Shown: positions 19,801 through 29,112, counted from the first letter of the stretch. The stretch: 64,000 nucleotides of DNA from Viridibacillus arvi (GCF_001274945.1 NZ_LILB01000005.1:1222312-1286311); one strand, 5' to 3'. Notes: a model not told the origin generated them from the letters alone. Made by a program: numbers and translations.

Positions 19801-20255
19801 TCAAAAGTACCCGTTGCCTTCTTACCATTTTTATAATAGATATCATTTGCTAAACCTGTATAAGCTTTTCCTTTATTGTAGTAAATTCCTTTATATACAC
19901 CAGTCGCTTTACTACCATTTTTATAGTAAGAACCATTAGCTATACCAGTGAAGAGTTTGCCTTTCAAGTAATATTTCCCTTTATACGAGCCCGTTGCACG
20001 TTTTCCACTTTTGTAATACACGTTTCCTTTCGTGCCCGTTAGCAACTTACCTTTTTTATATACCTTTCCTTTGTAGGTTACTGTTCCATCTACTACCTTG
20101 CCGGTAGCTTTGGAAACTAATAATCCATTAGAAATTTTATATTTTGCTTCTGCTGAAGCATCCTCAGATACACCAACTACTGCTCCAGTAATAATTGCTG
20201 CACCTAATGTTAATGTAACTAATGGTTTAATAAATTTAAGACTATATTTACCCAT
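16899..20255 (-). CDS. large exported surface protein with ten helical repeats
   Basis: This 1118-residue protein starts at the ATG at 20255, eight bases after GGAGG. A signal peptide (MGKYSLKFIKPLVTLTLGAA...) is followed by about six YK-x-GK-x-TG repeats (residues 60-170), the module shared with the other S-layer-like proteins here. A Ser/Gly linker follows. Then come ten helical repeats of about 77 residues (about 255-1030), each built on the scheme AxxKLxxLxF...SI...QYxxAKxAVDxAxxKGA...QQxEIxRYE. They are expected to form a long coiled-coil or three-helix rod. The last 75 residues are acidic and Glu/Asp/Thr/Lys-rich (EDKEVTEDQDKETT). No LPXTG motif is present. A structural, adhesive or S-layer-associated role is inferred. 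Confidence 0.75.
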   Translation of the reverse strand: MGKYSLKFIKPLVTLTLGAAIITGAVVGVSEDASAEAKYKISNGLLVSKATGKVVDGTVTYKGKVYKKGKLLTGTKGNVYYKSGKRATGSYKGKYYLKGKLFTGIANGSYYKNGSKATGVYKGIYYNKGKAYTGLANDIYYKNGKKATGTFEGKYYLKGIVFTGLHPKTGDLYIDGVLNLGYRIYNGDLYNGARLNVGIIQYNGLWYDGKTVANGTIKTPGGQIITVINGIQTSGGSTNQGGSGSSGGYYQSELSKAIAVAKEKLAALQFFKVNDIDNAIKLTSAKLQYNEAKIAVDAAVAKGAVATDFGNDYPKLASQKTEVDRYESAFKAKLDAIAAAENKLKELNYTELGSIKTKSNWTEANKQIVEVQKLIDDAKKKGAVATDIKGIDALLKQQQEIQRYEKAEKAKADAIAAAESKLAVLKYTGTGSIKTKGNWKEATTQITEVQKLIDEAKKKGAVSTDIKGIDGFEAQQQEINRYETAEKAKADAIDAAKSKLAALDFFKLNSIKNQKNLDDAQSQYKGAKEAVEAAKAKGALVLDLGLNYLRLDAQGLEIKRYETVKSIAIQSAKTALKQLGFAGENSIKNDNHLKIAKAQYYVAQKAVEAAEAKGAVALDFGTNYSNLEAQQNEISRYEAAVKAKLDAINAAEKKLSDLDFYKENSIDNKTKLGTAKNQYDEAKAAVDEAKKKGAVETEIKGIEKLVGQQNEITRFEMALTEAIDAAKAKIAALIYSESQSINNNDQLMEAQGQYNAAKVAVDFAFTKGAVATDFEEIGKLEKQQNEIARYETAIKEKATAISEANKRLKELNFFTKGSIKFDANLNKAKEQFDAAKTAVDAAVAKGAVATDFGTNYSNLEGQQNEINRYEAEVAKNAAITEAKDKLLALQFVMLFSINSDAKLKQAQEQYDAAKTAVDAALAKGAKDQDFILNYWRMESQQKEIKRYEAKVAKDAAITNAKDKLADLKFTTIRSIKNSEQLNQAREQYNAAKEAVDDAILKGANLFDFNYASLVAQKAEIDRYSKSGRSSEMNNLNEDGSDIESDVEKDIKDSEEENKEITEEGKGTTEEDKEVTEDQDKETTDEDKEVAEGQDKGTTENQDKETTEDKNKELTGVQS

Positions 20256-20600
20256 TCATTCAACCTCCATTTTTAATTGCAACTCATTTATTCCCATGAA
20301 TAATATAAAAATATCCAATTTTAACATTTATTAAATTAATTATTATAAAAATACATATAAAGGCCTTTGATTTCTTGTTAATAACAAACATAGCTAATTA
20401 AATACAATAAACTGAATATGAATCTCTCCTTTATCAATGTCCCTTCCAATATGTCTAAATAAAAAGGTCTAACAATTCCTGAATAAATATAAATACAATT
20501 ACATACACATGTTATGATTCGAATATTAAAAATAGGTTAAAAAACCTAAAAAACTTTATATTCCATATTTTCAAAATCATTAAGTATTACTTTCTTCTCA
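20256..20600. other. intergenic, no gene seen
   Basis: This AT-rich gap is the upstream region of the ten-repeat surface protein gene. All six frames are short and non-coding in character. It presumably carries that gene's promoter, but I could not pick one hexamer pair over others. Confidence 0.4.
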
Positions 20601-20610
20601 AAAAAAGAGC

Positions 20611-20647
20611 CGAAAAAGAATCAGCAACTCTTGTGCTGCCTTTTTCG
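20611..20647 (-). terminator. second terminator downstream of Ig-like protein gene
   Basis: CGAAAAAG-type arms (20611-20618 with 20640-20647), reinforced by an inner CAGCA/TGCTG pairing, form a hairpin. On the minus strand it is followed by a run of seven T. Confidence 0.5.
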
Positions 20648-20696
20648 ACTTAAAAGATCTCTCATATTTGGATTTATGTATAGGAAACAAAAAGAT

Positions 20697-20715
20697 GGGG
20701 TGCCGTTCACACCCC
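20697..20715 (-). terminator. intrinsic terminator of Ig-like protein gene
   Basis: GGGGTG pairs with CACCCC around a short loop. On the minus strand a T-rich stretch (ATCTTTTTGTTT) follows. It lies about 55 bases after the stop at 20772. Confidence 0.6.
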
Positions 20716-20771
20716 GTAGCTCCTCATAGATTCACTGCAAATTTCTTATCAAACGCTAATTTTCTTTCTTT

Positions 20772-22319
20772 TTATTTCTTAACAGTAATCACTTTTGCTT
20801 TGCCTACATTACCTGACTTGTCTTTTGAATAAATTGATAACTTCGTATTCACTTTCTGTTTTTTTATAGTGACTGAGAAAGTGCCTTTCTTAGATGCTGT
20901 AGCTAATCCAATAATCTTACTTCCCGCTTTCACATAGACTTTTGAACCAGCTTCAGCTTTCCCAGTTACCTTAGTAGATGTTGTTCTCACTGAATTTACT
21001 GAAGGTGTTTTTGGTGCAGTCTTGTCTATTACTGTCATTTTCTGAGAAGCACTTGTATTTCCTACATCATCTGTTGCAGTCAATGTTAGGATAGTACCTG
21101 CTTTTTGGGCATTGATATTGATAGAAAATACACCATTTTTATCTGAATAGCCTGTACCGATATATTTCCCTCCAGCTTTAATAGATACTTTTACTTCAGC
21201 TTCTGTTGTTCCTTTTACTTTACGGTCTTTGTCTGTGACTGTTTTGACAATTGGTTTCGTTGGGGGTGTTTTATCCTCGACTATAATCATTGTTTCCGAA
21301 CTCAATTTATCAGAAGCGCTTGCTGTTACATAAAGAATTGTTCCTGCTTTAATCTTCACATTCAATGGAATAGAAAAAGTACCATCGGCTTTAGTAACGG
21401 CTTGCGCAAAGAAATTATTTTTATCCGTTACGGTTACCTTCGTACCTGCATCCGCTGTACCCCTAATTTCCATACTTTCAGATGTTACTACATTGACTTC
21501 TGGGGCGTGTGGAGTCACTGTTGGGTCAGGGACTGGTGTTGGATCCAATGGAATTGTTGGAACTGGATCTGGTTTTGGTGTTGGTACTACAGGTGTTGTT
21601 GGATCTGGATCTGGTTTTGGATCTGGTGTAGTTTTTGAAGCAACCAGTTCAAAAGCATTCGTTTTTGCAGTAATACTTTTATCTGCCAGGCTAACTGATG
21701 CTGTGTACATGCCTACTTTAGATTTTGAAGAGTCAAAACTAAAGCTATATGTCCCATCTTTAGTTGTTTTGACCGCACTTTCCGTATTTACTTTTACGCC
21801 TTCTCTTTCAATAATAATATCAACAATCTCATTACTGACAGGTTTATTATCAAGCGTTACTTTTCCAGTTAGTTGAACTTTATCGCCAATTTCATATTTA
21901 AGTTTATCACTTTGCACACTTATGCTCTTTTTTGAAACTGGATTTGTATTTGTTAATTCAAAGGTAGAATAAGCAGGCGTTGCATTCTTTGCAGTAATTT
22001 GAATCGTATAAGATCCACTCTCGTATTTCTTAGGAGATATAGTTTTATATATGTTGCCGTTTCCATCCATTTCAGAATCTTTCCATTGGTAGGTTTCAAC
22101 AACTGTGTTCCCTTTCTTTACTTGCATAAGGGGAGCTGTTCCCGTTCCTGCTTTTCCGTCCTTTAATACCACTCCCGATATATTTATCTTATCTCCCGAA
22201 GTATATTGTGAAGCATCAGTATTTACAGTAATCGATACACTACTAGCTGCTAAGGCGGGAAAAACTGCATTTAAAAATAAGAAAGTAGCAATTAAGCTTG
22301 TGATTAGACTTTTTTTCAA
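20772..22319 (-). CDS. secreted Ig-like multidomain protein
   Basis: This is an exported protein of about 515 residues. The best start is the TTG at 22319, eight bases after GGGAG; ATGs upstream lack a ribosome site. A signal peptide ends near ALAAS. Two Ig-like beta domains (about residues 30-230) precede a Pro/Asp linker of TPDPKPDPDPTTP type. Three more Ig-like modules of about 85 residues follow, each with a GTADAG/GTTEAE/GKAEAG turn, a KADGTFS-like strand and VDKTxP boundaries, as in bacterial Ig (Big) repeats of surface proteins. Gene order, with only 68 bases between the genes, suggests co-transcription with the subtilase upstream. It may be an adhesin or a partner of the protease. Confidence 0.7.
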   Translation of the reverse strand: MKKSLITSLIATFLFLNAVFPALAASSVSITVNTDASQYTSGDKINISGVVLKDGKAGTGTAPLMQVKKGNTVVETYQWKDSEMDGNGNIYKTISPKKYESGSYTIQITAKNATPAYSTFELTNTNPVSKKSISVQSDKLKYEIGDKVQLTGKVTLDNKPVSNEIVDIIIEREGVKVNTESAVKTTKDGTYSFSFDSSKSKVGMYTASVSLADKSITAKTNAFELVASKTTPDPKPDPDPTTPVVPTPKPDPVPTIPLDPTPVPDPTVTPHAPEVNVVTSESMEIRGTADAGTKVTVTDKNNFFAQAVTKADGTFSIPLNVKIKAGTILYVTASASDKLSSETMIIVEDKTPPTKPIVKTVTDKDRKVKGTTEAEVKVSIKAGGKYIGTGYSDKNGVFSININAQKAGTILTLTATDDVGNTSASQKMTVIDKTAPKTPSVNSVRTTSTKVTGKAEAGSKVYVKAGSKIIGLATASKKGTFSVTIKKQKVNTKLSIYSKDKSGNVGKAKVITVKK

Positions 22320-22387
22320 AACATTCACTCCCATATTGGTAGATAAGAAGATGGGAAGCAATTTCTGCCTCCCTCTCATTCTTTTTA

Positions 22388-25300
22388 CTAGTTGACTGTA
22401 AATGATTCAAGATTGCTTGAATCGGCTAGTGGAATAGGATTGTCATCGTTATCCCATACAAACACTTCGACTGTGTATTTACCTTTATCAAATGATTCTA
22501 ACGGGATATCTACTCCAAAACTATTTCTTGATTTGCTATTAATCTCTTTCGATTTAACTTCTTTAAAGTAAACAACTGCACCATCTTCATCTTTGACTTG
22601 GAAGGCTACTGTAGGATTCAATTTGTTTTTCCCTTGGTTTTTAATGTTTGTTTTGATACTTACACTGCTATCTGTTGTGAAGGATGTAGCCTTTTCACCT
22701 TTTGAATCACGTGTTGAAACGGATTCAACACTTACAAAATAATTGGAAACGGTGAACTCAGTTGCAAGTTTCTCGCTTTCATCACTTCCAGCTGCACCTA
22801 TTAATAATTTGTAATTACCGCTTTTCGCTAAAAGATCTGGCGTAAATGTGCCTGTATACGTTTCTCCTTGACCTGGTTCAAGGTCAATCACGTTTCCTTC
22901 TGGATCAATTACTTTAGCTTCCCAGTTAATCGATTCAGTCGCCTCAGCCACGATATTCGCAGGATTTTCAACTGTTACATCGCCACCGCCATTTGAAATC
23001 TCTAATGATTTAACAAATGGAGTATTTAGAGCTGCCCCTTTATAAATAGCTATCGTTTTCTTAGTCACATGACCAGCTAGATCTGTCACTTCGAAGTCAA
23101 TATCATTTCTACCTTCGTCTAATACTAACTGAACTTGTTGCTCTTGAGTTAAAGATCGCATTTCATATGGCTCATCGAAATCATGTGCAAATTCTTCACT
23201 GCCATTTACTAATAAGCGTAACTCATCAAAGTTATCTGCAACTTTTACTGTAACAATAGGGTCTCCATCTTTTGTTGTTTCAGTAGGTTTTTCACTTTCA
23301 GTAGTATCATTCGGATCTTTATTTTCAGTTCCTTCATTAGTAATTTCACCTTCTGAAGCGGTAATAGGATCTTTACTTTCAGTTCCTTCATTCGGCACTT
23401 TGTTGTCATTAGATTCTTTATTTTCTGACTCTTCAGTAGAATCTTTACCACCAGTTGGTACGAAATTATTAGCTGGTAGATTACTTACAGAAAGTGTTGG
23501 AGCCTGCGTATCGATAATTACTTGTCTTCTAAATTCAATTTTATTACCAACTTTATCGGCACCTGCAATGAAAATGTCATGCACACCATCTTCTGTGAAT
23601 GTAATATGTGTTGCAAATTCATATTTTTTTGTGACTTCATTGTATTTTAAAACTACATCTTGTTCTGTAGGGTTTAATTTATCGCCCTTGATTTTCAAAT
23701 ACTCTACTTGTGATGCATCTGTTACATAACCAGTAAAAGGTACTTCGCGTGTATCATAAACGCCCAGTGCTTCCGGTGTATCAGATACGATATACGGAAT
23801 TGTATTATCTCCAGGGCTTGAAGTCTCTTGTCCACTATTATTAAATGCATAATCATATGCAACAACCTTAATGTTATCTTCAACATTATATTTCTGTAAG
23901 TCTAATTTAAATGCATTGCTTGTACCAGGATTTACTGAACCTAAAAGTTTATTATCTAAATAAATCTCAAGATATTGTAATCCACTTCCTTTATTATCAG
24001 TAGCATTGAATGAAAGGATGCCCGTATTTTTACTGAAGGCAATGTTTGATACAACCGGTGCTGTGTTATCAACAATAACAGGGATTTTAGTTACTTGTTG
24101 TTCTTTACCTGCAAAATCAACTTGTGTTTTTACTTGATAATAATATGTTCCGTCTGCTGCTATTTTATTATTCAGTTTCCCATCCCATTGTGTATAAGAA
24201 GGTTTATATGAATAAATAGAATTGTTGCTTTTTCCATTATGATAATTTTTGCGTTGTTCTTTATCCGTACGTAGCTTACGTAATACTTTGCCACTTGTAT
24301 CGGTAATCGTATATTCCACTGTTTTACTGTTTCGCAAGAATGAAAGTACAGGTGCTACTGCTTCATTTTCACCATCTCCATTTGGAGAAATAGCAATCAA
24401 ATTTTTACTGTATTTTTTAGTAAATGGATTGTATCCAAGATAACTCCCTTGATCATCTACCGTTCCTGAAACACCATAGTAAGAGCTTGCATCATAAATC
24501 ATTTGATCTAAAACTGGTGGCTTATTCCAATCCCCTTTAAAACCTAGGTATGGAATTGATAAATCTGGAAAGACGACATCTTGAGATTCATTTGTAAGCG
24601 TGATAAACCCTTCAACAAAGTAGCCATTCTTTTGAATGCTTTCTAATTCCGTTTTTACTTTTGAAAGGTCTATTTCAACAGTAATATCTTTAGATTCTCC
24701 TGCAAACAAGGTAATCTTTGGCGTACCTACTTTTACTACCGCGCCTTTAATAACTTGTTCCTTCAGAGCATTAGTTGCTGAAGTTCCTGAACCTTTCGTT
24801 GCATCAGTTAAAACAGATGCGCCTACATTATAAGTTGCATCTTCTTTACTGAAGTTGGTAGCTGTAACAGTCATTTTGAACTTGTCAGTACCGATTTCCT
24901 TCAACTCAACTTTACCTTCACTTGTACCCTTTGCTTCTACAAATACTGGCGTTGTGACTGCAGCATTCAATTGCATTAATCCTGCACCTTGTAAACGTGG
25001 TGAGTATGCGATATTGTCATTTGATGCATCCGTTACAATTTTCGCTGTATTCATAAGCAATGTTTTCGCGCGTTTCACTTTTTCTACACCTTTTAAACCT
25101 GGGAATAATTCTTGAACTTTTTCCAAGACAAGTGCTGCACCACCTGATACATGAGGGGCTGCCATTGATGTCCCACTCATGACACCATACTTATCATCAT
25201 TAAAAGTCGAATAGATTTGTCCGCCTGGAGCAGTAATCTCTGGTTTCATTTCAAGGCTCGGAGTGACACCCCAAGAACTAGTAGCTGCCATTTGCCCCTT

Positions 25301-26947
25301 AGAACCATTAACAACTGTAGTCATTTTCCCATTAAAGTCTACTTTACCTGTGCCGCCTGCTGCTTTGATTTTTGTTTCTAAAGTGGTACCATCTGCTACA
25401 CTTAAAGAAACAAGGGGAATTGTTGGGCTATTTAGTGCCATGTTTACGTAATCGCCATGTGCTGCAGTTCCTCTAATTATGACTCCTATTGCTCCTGCTT
25501 TTTCAGCTTGAGCTTGAATTTCTCCATAGTTTGGATTCGCTGCTGTTCTGACTGCGAATACTACTTTCCCTTTTACTTCTTTACCTTTATATTGTGCTTC
25601 ACTTCCATCGCCAACATAGACTACATCTTTTTCAGACGATTTCCCAAATACTTCTAGAGGTATTGGAGAAGCCTGCGTTTTATAAGCTATTGGCAACGTT
25701 TCTTTTCCTATTTTCAATGTCATTTGATCTAATGTGATTTTATCATTCTCAATGGAAGCGACAGATATTGAATTGGCGGTAAGCCCAGGAGCACCGACTA
25801 AACCAATATCAGGATTTGAAGCTAACGGATTTTCCCCGTAATTATAGCTAAACTGACTAGAGTTACCAGCCGAAATAGACATTAATACTCCATTTTCAAC
25901 AGCTCTTTCTACGGCTTTTTGCTCTAAACTATTTGAATCAACAAAGCCTGCCGTTGAGCCTAAACTCATGTTCAATACATCTGCACCAAGAATAATTCCG
26001 TCATCAATTGCTTTAATATAAATATCTCCAAAAGTCGATGGCATTGCTTGGTCATTACCAAACACTTTGAGTGCTAGTAATTGAGCCTGTGGAGCTACAC
26101 CTTTTATTCCGTTACCTGTTTCGTCACCATTTGCACCTACTGTGCCTGCTACGTGCATCCCATGCATTGTAGCGTCAGGGCCAAGATCACGAATTTCTTT
26201 GTTTTTATCAGCGTAGTTGTAACCATAAGGAACCTTCAAAGAGTAATATTCACCAGGAAGATTATTATTTTTTACAAAATCAGCTACTTTTCCTGATGTC
26301 AATTTATGTTTGGCATCTTCTTTTAAAACCATATCATCATGGGTATTATCAATTCCTGTATCAATGATTCCTACAACCATGCCCTTCCCATCATAGCCAG
26401 CATTCCATGTTTGAATTGCTTCGACCATGTCTTTACTTGATAGCATTGTAGGTTTTACAGTTGGTCTTTCATACTCATTAACAATGCTCACCGATTCAAC
26501 ATTCGGCAATTTTTCAAGATTCTCTATTTGACCAAATTCTATTTCTCCACTGACTCCATTGACAACAGTAGTGAAGGTATTTTCCACATCAAAATCAATC
26601 TTTTTTGTTTCCACATCTGTCATGAATTCTGATTGTTCTTCTTTCACAATGTTTTGTAATTCTGTTTTCTTTTCTTTTGCTAAATCTTTATATCTTATAC
26701 CTCTTTTAGTAGAGTAAGAGATTGCTGGGGCTCCTTCCAACTCAACTATTACCCTAACAGTGTCACTATCCTTATACTCATTCGTGGCTTCTTTAATTTT
26801 TTTGTTCGATTTTTCAATCTTCACAAGTTTGTCGAGATCACTTGTTTCAGCTTTTGCAAAAGATGTGCTAAACGCAGCATTTGAAACAGTTAATAAAGAA
26901 ACTAAACCAATAATCGCACTCTTTCTCAGTTTTTGAATTTTCTTCAC
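22388..26947 (-). CDS. large secreted subtilisin-like serine protease (S8, Vpr/C5a-peptidase type)
   Basis: This 1519-residue exported protease starts at the GTG at 26947 with AAAGGGGAG in front. A signal peptide ends near AKA. A propeptide with an inhibitor-I9-like segment precedes the catalytic domain. The triad is Asp196 (GIIDTGID), His262 (HGMHVAGT) and Ser594 (GTSMAAPH). A protease-associated (PA) insertion lies at about 415-545. Beyond residue 680 come Fn3/Ig-like domains, including a FlgD-like ISPNGDGENE segment, and a low-complexity Glu/Lys/Asn/Thr stretch near 1165-1230 that interrupts an Ig-like domain. There is no sortase signal. It likely degrades extracellular protein or processes surface layers, and is probably co-transcribed with the Ig-like gene downstream. 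Confidence 0.9.
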   Translation of the reverse strand: MKKIQKLRKSAIIGLVSLLTVSNAAFSTSFAKAETSDLDKLVKIEKSNKKIKEATNEYKDSDTVRVIVELEGAPAISYSTKRGIRYKDLAKEKKTELQNIVKEEQSEFMTDVETKKIDFDVENTFTTVVNGVSGEIEFGQIENLEKLPNVESVSIVNEYERPTVKPTMLSSKDMVEAIQTWNAGYDGKGMVVGIIDTGIDNTHDDMVLKEDAKHKLTSGKVADFVKNNNLPGEYYSLKVPYGYNYADKNKEIRDLGPDATMHGMHVAGTVGANGDETGNGIKGVAPQAQLLALKVFGNDQAMPSTFGDIYIKAIDDGIILGADVLNMSLGSTAGFVDSNSLEQKAVERAVENGVLMSISAGNSSQFSYNYGENPLASNPDIGLVGAPGLTANSISVASIENDKITLDQMTLKIGKETLPIAYKTQASPIPLEVFGKSSEKDVVYVGDGSEAQYKGKEVKGKVVFAVRTAANPNYGEIQAQAEKAGAIGVIIRGTAAHGDYVNMALNSPTIPLVSLSVADGTTLETKIKAAGGTGKVDFNGKMTTVVNGSKGQMAATSSWGVTPSLEMKPEITAPGGQIYSTFNDDKYGVMSGTSMAAPHVSGGAALVLEKVQELFPGLKGVEKVKRAKTLLMNTAKIVTDASNDNIAYSPRLQGAGLMQLNAAVTTPVFVEAKGTSEGKVELKEIGTDKFKMTVTATNFSKEDATYNVGASVLTDATKGSGTSATNALKEQVIKGAVVKVGTPKITLFAGESKDITVEIDLSKVKTELESIQKNGYFVEGFITLTNESQDVVFPDLSIPYLGFKGDWNKPPVLDQMIYDASSYYGVSGTVDDQGSYLGYNPFTKKYSKNLIAISPNGDGENEAVAPVLSFLRNSKTVEYTITDTSGKVLRKLRTDKEQRKNYHNGKSNNSIYSYKPSYTQWDGKLNNKIAADGTYYYQVKTQVDFAGKEQQVTKIPVIVDNTAPVVSNIAFSKNTGILSFNATDNKGSGLQYLEIYLDNKLLGSVNPGTSNAFKLDLQKYNVEDNIKVVAYDYAFNNSGQETSSPGDNTIPYIVSDTPEALGVYDTREVPFTGYVTDASQVEYLKIKGDKLNPTEQDVVLKYNEVTKKYEFATHITFTEDGVHDIFIAGADKVGNKIEFRRQVIIDTQAPTLSVSNLPANNFVPTGGKDSTEESENKESNDNKVPNEGTESKDPITASEGEITNEGTENKDPNDTTESEKPTETTKDGDPIVTVKVADNFDELRLLVNGSEEFAHDFDEPYEMRSLTQEQQVQLVLDEGRNDIDFEVTDLAGHVTKKTIAIYKGAALNTPFVKSLEISNGGGDVTVENPANIVAEATESINWEAKVIDPEGNVIDLEPGQGETYTGTFTPDLLAKSGNYKLLIGAAGSDESEKLATEFTVSNYFVSVESVSTRDSKGEKATSFTTDSSVSIKTNIKNQGKNKLNPTVAFQVKDEDGAVVYFKEVKSKEINSKSRNSFGVDIPLESFDKGKYTVEVFVWDNDDNPIPLADSSNLESFTVN

Positions 26948-27010
26948 TCGTTTCTCCCCTTTTTCAATTAGTGAAATAATAAACCCCCGCTCCTCCCTAC
27001 TTAAAATAAA

Positions 27011-27039
27011 ACCTAGTAATTTAAACTATTTTACTAGGT
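27011..27039 (-). promoter_or_regulatory. AT-rich leader hairpin upstream of subtilase gene
   Basis: ACCTAGTA and TACTAGGT pair perfectly around a 13-base loop. On the minus strand the hairpin is followed by TTTTATTTT, about 60 bases before the subtilase start. This resembles a weak terminator or attenuator in the leader. The surrounding 27040-27480 shows no gene. Confidence 0.35.
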
Positions 27040-27480
27040 ATTCAAAATGTATCATTCGAAATTTAGCTAGTAAATAGCGAAGTCTGTAGTATTTTGAATA
27101 TTCTAAAATATATTTTAATGCATTAAAATATCTCTTTTTTACTTATTTTCTGTATAAATTCATATCGTTAAGTAATGCTCTAGATTAAATACTTTATAAA
27201 GAAAATATCAGAAAATTGCCACAGAGAATTCACAATTATTAGAGGGTTTTCTCCCATCATCGCTGTTTTTCAACATAATAAATGCTCCTGTATTATTCGA
27301 CATGGCTATTGTTTCTTAATAACTATTTGATCGACTTAAACGCTTCCTCTTTTTGATTTCTGTTACATAAATAACTACTATCACCGCATGTCACCTATAG
27401 TTATAACAAGTGGCCATAATCTATATGTTTTGTGAGATACATTACGCTTTTTTTTCATATTTGCTTTCTCAAATAGAAAA

Positions 27481-27512
27481 AGCCTTTACTCCTGTTGGAA
27501 GGAATAAAGGCT
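27481..27512 (-). terminator. strong intrinsic terminator
   Basis: AGCCTTTACTCC and GGAATAAAGGCT pair (one G-U) around an eight-base loop. On the minus strand TTTTTC follows. It lies about 210 bases beyond the stop at 27721, behind another terminator, so it may be left from a lost gene in 27520-27630. Confidence 0.65.
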
Positions 27513-27630
27513 CTTGATTTATTGCTATAAGATTAATTATTTGAAGGTTAGTTTGCTAAAGTTAATATTTTTGGTACTTCTATATCCTCTTGTGACTGAT
27601 CGATATGTCGTGAGGAGTGATTATAATTAT

Positions 27631-27688
27631 ATTTGAAATCTCACTTATTACGGCAAACAAAAACCCCTAACCTCCGAAGAGATTAGGG
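27631..27688 (-). repeat. 58-bp duplicated 3' region containing a terminator (copy 1)
   Basis: These 58 bases recur at 31592-31649 with one mismatch. The copy contains a terminator hairpin, CCCTAACCTC/GAGATTAGGG, with a T-run on the minus strand. It lies just after the stop of the split surface-protein gene, while the other copy follows the 1110-residue S-layer-like gene. Confidence 0.8.
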
Positions 27689-27720
27689 ATAATTTTTACC
27701 AATTGTTCAAGTATAACTAT

Positions 27721-29112
27721 CTATTCAAAGAAATCGGCTTTATTTACACCATCAATAATAATATTCCCTGTACTTGATGTTGAGGTGATTTTAAATTGTG
27801 CTGCACTTACTTTTTCAGCTTGAGCTTTTACTCCAGTGTTCATTAAACGATTATTTATATGATTCACCAGATCATCGATTGTCACAAAATTGGATGTTAG
27901 TTGAATATTTTCCATAGTTGTGCCGTCACTAATTGTAAATGTTCGATTTTTTGAGATATCCGTATCTGTTCCTAGCCCAGAGGATTGCTCAAAGAAGTAC
28001 GACCAATCTGCACCTACTAATGTAAATGATGAAGCAGAACCCGGTTGGAATGCGCTAATTTGGAAAGTATCTTCAAATCCAAAGGCAGCAATTGGACGAT
28101 TCAATATACCATTTGCTCCGTCTTTTTTATAATAGAAATCTTGAATGTGACTCTCTACAACACTGCCCATGGATACTCCTTTAGAAAAATCTGTCGAAAG
28201 TGCCCATGAAACATAAATTGGTATACGATCTGATCCAATGACAATAGAAAAGTCTTTTCTATTACCAGTAAAATCACTTAATGTAACAGGTTTACTAACG
28301 AGTTTTGCTTGAGTTCCTTTTACAGTTGAATAGTCAAAATTCGTGATCATTTTACTTGTGATAGCCATTGGAACTACAGTTACGGTGAATGTACCTGCTT
28401 TAATTACTTGTCCATCTTTTTTCACTTGAACAGTAATTGTAATTGGCCCCCCCAACGCAACACCTGTTACTATAGCGGTTCCACTAGAGTCATTAGATAC
28501 AGTAGCTGCAACTTTCGTTGAATCACTAGATGTGAGGACGAGCGTTTCATCATTTTCAAGGTTGATATGATTACTTCTATCAACCCCAGCGCTAGTTACT
28601 GTTACATTTAGCAATCCTGTTAATGCTGTCACTTTACTATTTTCAAAGGCAACTACCGCTATATCTAATGCAGCTTTTGCATCAGCTAATTGTTGGGTTG
28701 TTTTGTTTGCAGAATTTGTTACAACTAATTGTGCAACATCAATGGCTTCTTTTAATGTCGCTTTTGAGCCTTTTACATTTTGACCGATTTCTACTCCTTC
28801 TTCCGTATTCTTGTAAAGATTTGTTGCTTCTGTAATGGCTGTAGTTAGTGCAATTGTATCTCCTGCTTTAATGATTTTGCCCTCAAAATTTGTTAAGGCA
28901 CTATCTAATTCTGCGGCCGCTACATCTAATTGCACTTGAGTTTTATTAGCTCTGTCATCATAGACACTTTGAGCTATCGTTATAGCTGTAACTAAAGTAT
29001 CTTTATCTACTTGGGCTACCTGACCTACTTCTATTCCTACAGTCGTTCCTTTTAAAACTGCAGTTGCCCTACTTATTTTTTCATTCAGAGCAGTTGTATT
29101 TGTACTATTCCC
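27721..29112 (-). CDS. C-terminal part of a surface protein, 3' exon beside a group II intron
   Basis: The open frame runs from the predicted 3' end of the intron (GGG AAT AGT ACA...) to the stop at 27721, about 463 residues. It has no start with a ribosome site; the GTG at 28935 is internal to a repeat. Two FIVAR-like helical repeats (ALNEKISRATAVL... and ALTNFEGKIIKAG...) open the piece. A Big-type Ig domain and a beta-rich region follow. The last 75 residues (RTFTISDGTTMENIQLT, VTIDDLVNHIN, KITSTSSTGNIIIDG) resemble the flagellin IN motif found in flagellins and hook-associated proteins. The 5' part of the protein is probably the gene at 29807-30835. Confidence 0.65.
   Translation of the reverse strand, partial: GNSTNTTALNEKISRATAVLKGTTVGIEVGQVAQVDKDTLVTAITIAQSVYDDRANKTQVQLDVAAAELDSALTNFEGKIIKAGDTIALTTAITEATNLYKNTEEGVEIGQNVKGSKATLKEAIDVAQLVVTNSANKTTQQLADAKAALDIAVVAFENSKVTALTGLLNVTVTSAGVDRSNHINLENDETLVLTSSDSTKVAATVSNDSSGTAIVTGVALGGPITITVQVKKDGQVIKAGTFTVTVVPMAITSKMITNFDYSTVKGTQAKLVSKPVTLSDFTGNRKDFSIVIGSDRIPIYVSWALSTDFSKGVSMGSVVESHIQDFYYKKDGANGILNRPIAAFGFEDTFQISAFQPGSASSFTLVGADWSYFFEQSSGLGTDTDISKNRTFTISDGTTMENIQLTSNFVTIDDLVNHINNRLMNTGVKAQAEKVSAAQFKITSTSSTGNIIIDGVNKADFFE

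Noticed and set aside
28935-28937. GTG at 28935 as the start of a separate 404-residue gene
   Set aside because: No ribosome site, it falls inside a FIVAR-like repeat, and the same frame continues upstream with coherent protein sequence to the intron border.
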